The translations under genes were made by a program, and so were the position numbers. From an uncultured Eubacteriales bacterium (GTDB lineage Bacteria > Bacillota > Clostridia > Oscillospirales > UBA644), in the NCBI GenBank assembly GCA_934486965.1, contig CAKSQP010000105.1:1-5196 (forward strand): 5,196 nt of DNA. Reading direction: 5' to 3'. Below the pieces are notes generated by a model. The model was not told the origin of the DNA and did no database searches. It saw only the letters and a list, made by a program, of their open reading frames with translations. Each line of letters starts with the position of its first letter. Position 1 is the first letter of the stretch. Of the stretch, positions 1-3,939 are shown piece by piece.

Positions 1-1
1 T

Positions 2-634
2 GACCTGGTAAACAACGTTTAAGTTGTGGGAGATGAAGAAATAAGTCAGTCCCAGGCGTTCCTTTAATTCCTGGAGATGATTTTCCGCCTTTTCAAAAGT
101 GTCTATCCCCTTTTCGCTCCATTCGATACCCGTCGAGACCATGGCGTGAAGGCTCTTTTTCTCGTCGCCGCAATACTGGATAAGGAGCAGAGCGACTTCG
201 GGCGGCAGACCGACGAAATCGACAAGGGAAAGGATAGCGGAGGAAATTTCGGGAGTAAGCGGGCGGCGGAGCGCTGTTTCCGCCTGTTTATAAAGGAAGA
301 GGACCTTGCTGTCCGCCTCTATCCTTTCGGAAATACGCTCTGCGGAATATTTTATCGCGTCGGACGCCGTCACTCTCGGACGGTCGAGGACATATTTGTC
401 GCGAAGCCTGAAAAGGATACCCTTCGACACCCAATAGTCGAACGCATTTTTCAGTCTTTTTTCGTCGACCGCAAGTTTTTCGCAGATATCCTCCGTTAAA
501 AAAGAGCGGTTCGTGTTCCGCAAGAGAAAAAGAATAAGGCGAAGTTCCGTTTCGGGCGCGTCGAGATATTTGTCGACTATCGACACCGGAACCGAAAAGT
601 TTTCGTTCGCCTCAAATATTACCGTATTTCCCAT
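2..634 (-). CDS. DnaD/DnaB_2-domain protein, 3' end missing and apparently chimeric at left edge
   Basis: The frame is open from ATG at 632-634 to the left edge (211 residues, no stop). Residues ~1-90 read like the winged-helix N-terminal part of clostridial DnaD-like replication proteins. Residues ~110-193 look like a DnaB_2 (DnaD C-terminal) domain, with the typical ending IEWSEKGIDTFEKAENH (residues 170-186). Family knowledge: DnaD/DnaB proteins remodel DNA and help load the replicative helicase in Firmicutes, and chromosomal homologues often carry two DnaB_2 domains, so ~100 or more residues may be missing. The start is supported by GGGAG about 9 nt upstream and a good promoter. Oddity: after residue ~193 the sequence reads LGLTYFFISHNLNVVYQV, which resembles the H-loop region of OppF/DppF ABC ATPases and not DnaD. 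The left ~50-80 bases may therefore come from another locus. The DnaD-family call is fairly firm. Whether it acts in initiation at oriC or in another replication step cannot be told. Confidence 0.85.
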   Translation of the reverse strand, partial: MGNTVIFEANENFSVPVSIVDKYLDAPETELRLILFLLRNTNRSFLTEDICEKLAVDEKRLKNAFDYWVSKGILFRLRDKYVLDRPRVTASDAIKYSAERISERIEADSKVLFLYKQAETALRRPLTPEISSAILSLVDFVGLPPEVALLLIQYCGDEKKSLHAMVSTGIEWSEKGIDTFEKAENHLQELKERLGLTYFFISHNLNVVYQV

Positions 635-666
635 AAAAGTTTCTCCCGTCTGTTTGTTCGGACTCC

Positions 667-695
667 ATTATAGCAAATTCGGGCACTTAAGTAAA
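667..695 (-). promoter_or_regulatory. Sigma-A-type promoter of the DnaD-domain gene
   Basis: On the minus strand, TTTACT (690-695) is separated by 17 bp from a perfect TATAAT (667-672). The -10 is preceded by TGC, giving an extended -10. Transcription would start near 660, leaving a ~25-nt leader containing GGGAG ahead of the ATG at 634. Confidence 0.8.
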
Positions 696-737
696 GAGGT
701 ATGAGGAATTTTCTTGTTTTTTTGTGCATAAAATTGT

Positions 738-774
738 ATTTTGTCTTGACAAAATTCCGGATTTATGATAACCT
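738..774 (+). promoter_or_regulatory. Promoter with overlapping 8-bp dyad, upstream of small membrane protein gene
   Basis: TTGACA (746-751) is followed after 17 bp by a weak -10, TAACCT (769-774), which has an extended TG at 766-767. A perfect inverted repeat, ATTTTGTC (738-745), TT, GACAAAAT (748-755), overlaps the -35 box and is a plausible operator. The weak -10 beside a consensus -35 fits a regulated promoter. Which regulator binds is unknown. A CCGAAA/TTTCGG hairpin (790-807) would lie near the mRNA 5' end. Confidence 0.6.
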
Positions 775-843
775 AAATTAAAGGCAGAACCGAAAAAGAT
801 ATTTCGGAATATTATATACTATCTATCGGAAGGAGACGGTTTC

Positions 844-1230
844 ATGAGAGGTTGGGACGACAGAAATTCATTTGTGAGAAAGACAGCAAGACAGATACGG
901 GATCTTGAAATTCCCGATAAATGCCGCGACGGTCTCGAAAAAGCCGGAGCAGTCGCAAAAGACGGATACGAAAAGGCGGAGGTAATGGCGAAGAGCGCTT
1001 ATTCCAAAGCAAAAGATCTCGGAGTAAAGGCGAAGAACTACGATTACCGTTCGGCGTTTGAAAAACTCAGGGATAAGGTCTGCGACGGAATTTCTTTCTG
1101 CGTGAAAAAAGTAAAAGAGAGAAATCCGATTGCCGTCGCCGTTTGCGCGGGAGTCGCCGCATTCGCAATTTTCTCGCTTTTCTTCTCGATTTTCTATACG
1201 ATCTTTTCAATCGGCAAAAAAAGAAGATAA
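844..1230 (+). CDS. Small membrane-anchored helical protein of unknown function (YtxH/DUF883-like architecture)
   Basis: This 128-residue protein has ATG at 844, preceded by AAGGAG (830-835) with 8-nt spacing. Residues 1-92 are highly charged, Ala/Lys-rich and predicted helical. They contain repeating segments of the type EKAxxxAKxxYxKA (roughly residues 32-65), so an amphipathic helix or coiled coil is likely. Residues 95-124 are one long hydrophobic stretch beginning RNPIAVAVCAGVAAF, followed by the basic tail KKRR. There is no N-terminal signal peptide, so the charged part is probably cytoplasmic and the C-terminus anchors it in the membrane. The layout, charged helix then an xRNP motif then a C-terminal transmembrane helix, resembles ElaB/YqjD/DUF883 and YtxH envelope or stress proteins. 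This is resemblance of form, not recognised homology. It is a single-gene unit, flanked by its own promoter and a strong terminator, and divergent from the DnaD gene. Confidence 0.8.
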   Translation: MRGWDDRNSFVRKTARQIRDLEIPDKCRDGLEKAGAVAKDGYEKAEVMAKSAYSKAKDLGVKAKNYDYRSAFEKLRDKVCDGISFCVKKVKERNPIAVAVCAGVAAFAIFSLFFSIFYTIFSIGKKRR

Positions 1231-1236
1231 AAACCG

Positions 1237-1267
1237 AAGGGGCGCCCGACTGAGGCGCCTCTTTTTT
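1237..1267 (+). terminator. Rho-independent terminator after the small membrane protein gene
   Basis: AGGGGCGCC (1238-1246) pairs with GGCGCCTCT (1254-1262) through one G-U wobble, with a 7-nt loop. The 3' arm runs into TTTTTT (1262-1267). It begins 7 nt after the stop codon. Confidence 0.88.
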
Positions 1268-1290
1268 CGGCGCAAAGGCGATATTTTTTA

Positions 1291-1320
1291 TTGACATTCC
1301 TACCGAACTTGTGGTAAAAT
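1291..1320 (+). promoter_or_regulatory. Promoter of the Rrf2-HAD operon with possible autoregulatory site
   Basis: TTGACA (1291-1296) lies 18 bp upstream of TAAAAT (1315-1320), with extended -10 bases TG at 1312-1313. A short inverted repeat, TACC (1301-1304) and GGTA (1313-1316) with an 8-bp gap, sits in the spacer and overlaps the -10. Rrf2 regulators commonly repress their own promoters, so this could be the operator, but it is short and does not fit the IscR type 2 site spacing. Confidence 0.72.
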
Positions 1321-1340
1321 AGGATAAAGAGGTGGGAAAG

Positions 1341-1781
1341 ATGTATTCTACAAAAGGAAGATACGCCCTGCGCGTTATGATAGACATTGCCCTTTTTTCG
1401 GCGAACGATTTCGTTTCCATAAAGGAAATTTCCGAGCGGCAGAACATTTCGGTAAAATATCTCGAAAGAATTATCGCCCTGCTCAACGCCGCGGGATTTC
1501 TCAAAAGCATGAGAGGCAACAAAGGCGGCTACAAACTCGCGAAAAAGCCGTCGGAATATACCGCGGGGGATATTCTCCGCGCGGCAGAGGGGAATATCGC
1601 GCCGATAGCCTGTCTTTCGTCGGACGAAAAATGCGCACGCCGCGGGAAATGCACGACCATTTCCTTCTGGGAGGGCTATTTTGACGCGATAAACAACTAT
1701 GTCGACAGCGTTACTTTGCAGGATCTCGTCGACGGTGCGTTGGGAATTCCCGACGTCAATCCTGCGGCGGAGGGAATATGA
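1341..1781 (+). CDS. Rrf2-family transcriptional regulator, IscR-like, with three Fe-S-type cysteines
   Basis: The protein has 146 residues counted from ATG 1341. It opens with the family signature MYSTKGRYALRVMIDIA, followed by a winged helix-turn-helix (residues ~1-66) with the typical segments ISVKYLERII and MRGNKGGYKLAK. Three cysteines, C91, C98 and C104, lie in the loop where IscR ligates a [2Fe-2S] cluster. They are followed by FWEGYFDAINNYVDSVTLQDL (around residues 109-129), a C-terminal helix typical of clostridial Rrf2/IscR proteins. Inference: it senses Fe-S status, redox or a related signal and represses its own promoter. A GTG at 1332 would add three residues, but it sits inside the GAGGTG ribosome binding site (1329-1334), and the family normally starts at M-x-STKGRY, so ATG 1341 is preferred. 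It overlaps the next gene by 4 bp (ATGA), implying translational coupling. No isc/suf or cysteine genes are visible, so its targets cannot be named. Confidence 0.92.
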   Translation: MYSTKGRYALRVMIDIALFSANDFVSIKEISERQNISVKYLERIIALLNAAGFLKSMRGNKGGYKLAKKPSEYTAGDILRAAEGNIAPIACLSSDEKCARRGKCTTISFWEGYFDAINNYVDSVTLQDLVDGALGIPDVNPAAEGI

Positions 1782-2422
1782 AATTTGTATTTTTCGACCT
1801 TGACGGCACGCTTACCGACCCCGGTATCGGGATAACGAACTCGGTGATGTACGCCTTAAATAAATTCGGGACAGAAGTAAAAGACAGAGCGGAACTTTTT
1901 CGGTTTATCGGTCCTCCGCTCATTCCGTCTTTTATGGAATATTACGGTTTTTCAAAGGAAGACGCCGTCCGCGCGGTCGTATTTTACAGAGAATATTACG
2001 CCGAACGCGGAATTTTCGAAAACAAACTTTATGAGGGCGTTCCCGAACTTCTCGGAAAACTGAAAGACGACGGGATAAAGGTCGTTATGGCGACTTCAAA
2101 GCCCGAAATTTTTGCCGAAAAAATTGCAAAGCATTATGACATAGCAAAATATTTCGACCTTATCGCGGGAGCGACCGAAAGCGAAACGAGGACCGAAAAG
2201 GACGAAGTCATCGCCTACGCTCTCGAAAAACTCGGAAACCCGCCCGCAGACGGGATAACGATGGTCGGCGACAGATCTTACGACGTAAAAGGCGCGGCGA
2301 AATTCGGGATCCCGACGGTCGGGGTCTTATACGGCTACGGAAACGAAAAGGAACTTACCGACGCGGGGGCTGTTTCTCTTGCAAAAACTCCCGAAGAGGT
2401 TTATGAAAAACTGAAAAGTTAA
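1778..2422 (+). CDS. HAD-superfamily (subfamily IA, Gph-like) phosphatase
   Basis: This complete 214-residue protein has all four HAD motifs. Motif I is DLDGT, with nucleophile D7 and acid/base D9. Motif II is at T106 in VVMATSKP. Motif III is K141. Motif IV is GDRSYDV, with D165 and D169. The helical insertion after motif I (residues ~15-85) is a C1 cap, typical of phosphoglycolate phosphatase and nucleotidase-like members. It hydrolyses a small phosphorylated metabolite with Mg2+ in the cytoplasm. The substrate cannot be read from sequence: phosphoglycolate, nucleoside monophosphates or sugar phosphates are all possible. Translation starts at ATG 1778 within the stop region of the Rrf2 gene, and GGAGG (1769-1773) lies inside the upstream coding sequence. 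The two genes form an operon from the 1291 promoter. There is no dedicated terminator directly after the stop; the next hairpin is the one in the fluoride riboswitch leader. Confidence 0.92.
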   Translation: MKFVFFDLDGTLTDPGIGITNSVMYALNKFGTEVKDRAELFRFIGPPLIPSFMEYYGFSKEDAVRAVVFYREYYAERGIFENKLYEGVPELLGKLKDDGIKVVMATSKPEIFAEKIAKHYDIAKYFDLIAGATESETRTEKDEVIAYALEKLGNPPADGITMVGDRSYDVKGAAKFGIPTVGVLYGYGNEKELTDAGAVSLAKTPEEVYEKLKS

Positions 2423-2433
2423 AAATTATGACA

Positions 2434-2461
2434 TTGACTTTTTCTGTTTTCGGAATATAAT
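2434..2461 (+). promoter_or_regulatory. Promoter driving the fluoride riboswitch and antiporter
   Basis: TTGACT (2434-2439), a 16-bp spacer, then a perfect TATAAT (2456-2461). The predicted start at ~2467-2469 coincides with the first base of the aptamer, as expected for a riboswitch-led transcript. Confidence 0.85.
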
Positions 2462-2468
2462 ATAAGCA

Positions 2469-2526
2469 GGGAATGAAGTTCTCCCACGGTAAAACCGAAA
2501 CCGCTTTTTAAGCTGATGACTTCTGC
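2469..2526 (+). promoter_or_regulatory. Fluoride riboswitch aptamer (crcB motif)
   Basis: The hallmarks of the crcB RNA are present in order. The first stem is GGGA (2469-2472) with TCCC (2482-2485), closing the loop ATGAAGTTC. An optional variable hairpin follows, CGGT (2487-2490) with ACCG (2494-2497). Then comes the conserved AAACCGC run into a second stem, GCTT (2503-2506) with AAGC (2510-2513). The conserved tail GCTGATGACTTCTGC spans 2512-2526. A pseudoknot forms between GAAGT (2475-2479) in the first loop and ACTTC (2519-2523) in the tail, as in known fluoride aptamers, where these bases position Mg2+ ions that hold one fluoride ion. It is the leader of a CPA antiporter gene, one of the gene classes known to be governed by this RNA. 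Departures from the commonest form are AATG in place of GATG and CTTCTGC in place of CTCCTAC. The pseudoknot side of the tail changes consistently with its partner strand. Confidence 0.93.
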
Positions 2527-2551
2527 TATTCGGCAGAAATCATCGGCTTTT
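2510..2551 (+). terminator. Expression-platform terminator of the fluoride riboswitch
   Basis: The segment 2510-2526 pairs with 2533-2549 over 17 positions, with one G-U wobble (2514/2545) and one C/A mismatch (2520/2539). The loop is 6 nt and TTTT follows (2548-2551). The 5' arm consists of aptamer bases: the AAGC half of the second stem and the ACTTC pseudoknot strand. Aptamer folding and terminator folding are therefore mutually exclusive, and fluoride binding should favour read-through. The U-tract is short (four, then CTGCTTATTT), so basal leakage is likely. It may also end transcripts reading through from the HAD gene. Confidence 0.85.
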
Positions 2552-2584
2552 CTGCTTATTTCGGATTTTTAAGGAGGACTTTTT

Positions 2585-3781
2585 ATGTTATTCTCGCTTT
2601 CACTTATCTTTCTTGTCGGACTTTCCGCTTCGTCGATCTGCAAAAAAATCAGACTTCCGGGACTTGTCGGAATGCTTGTTACAGGAATTATTCTCGGACC
2701 GTTCATTCTCGACCTTATCGACCCGTCAGTCCTGAATATTTCGGCGGAACTGCGAAAAGCCGCGCTTATTATCATTTTAATAAGAGCGGGACTTTCCTTA
2801 AACCTTTCGGACCTGAAAAAGGTCGGACGCCCCGCAATATTGATGTCTTTTGTTCCCGCGACTTTCGAAATTATCGGATATATCGTTTTCGCACCCGTAT
2901 TTCTCGGTCTTTCGCATATTGAAGCGGCGGTTCTCGGAGCGGTTCTTGCGGCGGTTTCTCCCGCGGTGGTCGTTCCGCGAATGATAAAACTGACCGAAGA
3001 AAATCGCGGCACGGGCAGGGGAATTCCTCAGTTGATCACCGCGGGGGCTTCCTGCGATGATATTTTCGTAATCGTTCTTTTCTCGGTTTTTGTCGGAATG
3101 GCACAGGGCGGTAAACCGCAGGTTTCGGACTTTCTGAAAATCCCCGTTTCGGTCTGTCTCGGCATTTCGGTCGGAGCCGCCGTCGGCTTTTTGCTTTTTT
3201 ATTTTTTCGAAACGGCGCACAAAAAGGGCGGAACGATAAGGAATTCCGTCAAAGTAATAATAATTCTTGCCGTTTCTTTTCTTTTTGCGGCGGCAGAAAC
3301 GCTTCTTGAAAACAAAATTCCGTTTTCGGGGTTGCTTGCGGTAATGGGGACGGCGTGCGTTCTCGGAATGAAATTTTCAAAAAACGTCACAGCAAGACTT
3401 TCGGAGAAATTCGGAAAGATATGGATAGCCGCCGAAATTCTGCTTTTTGTGCTTGTCGGGGCGGCGGTAGATATCCGCTATACCCTTGAAGCGGGACTTC
3501 CGGCAATCGCACTGATCTTCACCGCGCTTATCTTCCGTGCGGCGGGAGTTTTCGTCTGTCTCATAAAAACGCCTTTGACCTTTAAGGAACGCCTTTTCTG
3601 CGTTATTGCATATCTGCCGAAAGCGACCGTACAGGCGTCGATAGGCTCCGTTCCTCTTTCGATGGGGCTTGCCTGCGGAAACACCGTGCTTTCGGTTGCA
3701 GTGCTTTCCATTCTGATAACAGCGCCTCTCGGCGCTTTCGGAATTGATATGAGCAGTAAAAGACTGCTGAATAAAGAATAG
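2585..3781 (+). CDS. CPA-family (NhaA/NapA fold, SLC9B-like) antiporter, probable fluoride exporter
   Basis: This 398-residue integral membrane protein has about 12-13 hydrophobic segments, a usual length for the family. ATG 2585 is preceded by AAGGAGG (2571-2577) at 7-nt spacing, and the first membrane helix begins at once. Family marks are RLPGLVGMLVTGIILGP (residues 23-39), the unwound-helix motif SPAVVVP (125-131), the ion-site aspartate pair in GASCDD (D158, D159), R318, and PKATVQASIG (345-354) whose K346 matches the conserved lysine of electrogenic antiporters. The DD pair places it with CPA2-type exchangers rather than the ND-type CPA1 group. Known: CPA antiporters under fluoride riboswitches are linked to fluoride resistance. 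Inference from the leader: this one expels fluoride, coupled to protons, rather than serving mainly in sodium homeostasis. It is expressed as a single gene, conditionally on read-through of the leader terminator, and ends at a strong terminator. The membrane-antiporter call is near certain; the fluoride substrate is likely but rests on the riboswitch. Confidence 0.93.
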   Translation: MLFSLSLIFLVGLSASSICKKIRLPGLVGMLVTGIILGPFILDLIDPSVLNISAELRKAALIIILIRAGLSLNLSDLKKVGRPAILMSFVPATFEIIGYIVFAPVFLGLSHIEAAVLGAVLAAVSPAVVVPRMIKLTEENRGTGRGIPQLITAGASCDDIFVIVLFSVFVGMAQGGKPQVSDFLKIPVSVCLGISVGAAVGFLLFYFFETAHKKGGTIRNSVKVIIILAVSFLFAAAETLLENKIPFSGLLAVMGTACVLGMKFSKNVTARLSEKFGKIWIAAEILLFVLVGAAVDIRYTLEAGLPAIALIFTALIFRAAGVFVCLIKTPLTFKERLFCVIAYLPKATVQASIGSVPLSMGLACGNTVLSVAVLSILITAPLGAFGIDMSSKRLLNKE

Positions 3782-3880
3782 CGGCGGCAACCGCAGTATA
3801 CTGCGAAGAGAGCCGAGGGTTTTCCCGAAAACGGAAAACCCTCGGCTCTCTTTTTCGCGGACGCGAAAAATTGCCGCCGC
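3781..3880. repeat. 100-bp composite inverted-repeat block
   Basis: Perfect 10-bp outer arms, GCGGCGGCAA (3781-3790) and TTGCCGCCGC (3871-3880), enclose three further perfect dyads. These are the 14-bp palindrome CGCAGTATACTGCG (3792-3805), a 20-bp stem hairpin (3806-3825 with 3833-3852), and TTTTTCGCG (3851-3859) with CGCGAAAAA (3862-3870). Almost every base can be paired. The first base is the last base of the antiporter stop codon. No coding sequence and no clear target duplication is seen. It could be a small palindromic mobile or REP/MITE-like element, or an elaborate 3' UTR structure. Confidence 0.7.
3806..3855 (+). terminator. Strong Rho-independent terminator of the antiporter gene
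   Basis: A perfect 20-bp stem (3806-3825 with 3833-3852; core GAGAGCCGAGGGTTTTCC) has a 7-nt loop, CGAAAAC. TTTTT (3851-3855) follows, the first two T bases being paired. It is the central hairpin of the larger inverted-repeat block. Only a very short T run follows on the minus strand, so it mainly serves the plus strand. Confidence 0.9.
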
Positions 3881-3895
3881 ACCGTAACAGGGTGC

Positions 3896-3926
3896 AAAAA
3901 AGGCTTCCGCCGAAGCGGAAGCCTTT
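3896..3926 (-). terminator. Rho-independent terminator of the leftward extracellular-protein gene, UUCG loop
   Basis: On the minus strand, AAAGGCTTCCGC, loop TTCG (3914-3911), then GCGGAAGCCTTT form a perfect 12-bp stem (3899-3910 with 3915-3926). The 3' arm runs into TTTTTT (3901-3896). The C(UUCG)G tetraloop is especially stable. It begins 14 nt past the stop codon at 3940. A small GCACC/GGTGC hairpin (3879-3895) lies just beyond. Confidence 0.9.
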
Positions 3927-3939
3927 GATATTACGCTGA

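Noticed and set aside
77..499. Plus-strand open frame of 140 codons
   Set aside because: It lies antisense within the DnaD-domain gene, has no ribosome binding site, and its translation looks like a low-complexity shadow with no family features.
815..820. TATACT as a -10 box for the small membrane protein gene
   Set aside because: No suitable -35 lies 16-18 bp upstream, and transcription would start inside the ribosome binding site at 830-835.
1297..1323. IscR type 2 binding site upstream of the Rrf2 gene
   Set aside because: The CC...GG spacing and flanking bases do not match the known pattern; only a short TACC-N8-GGTA dyad remains.
1332..1340. GTG at 1332 as the Rrf2 start
   Set aside because: It falls inside the GAGGTG ribosome binding site, and the family signature M-x-STKGRY begins at ATG 1341.
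1778..2422. Assigning the HAD protein specifically as phosphoglycolate phosphatase (gph)
   Set aside because: Motifs define the subfamily but not the substrate, and there is no pathway context nearby.
2569..3897. Several minus-strand open frames across the antiporter gene (2569-3012, 2798-3220, 3377-3790, 3478-3897)
   Set aside because: They overlap one another and the well-supported antiporter; their Arg/Ser-rich translations are typical of antisense frames of membrane-protein genes.
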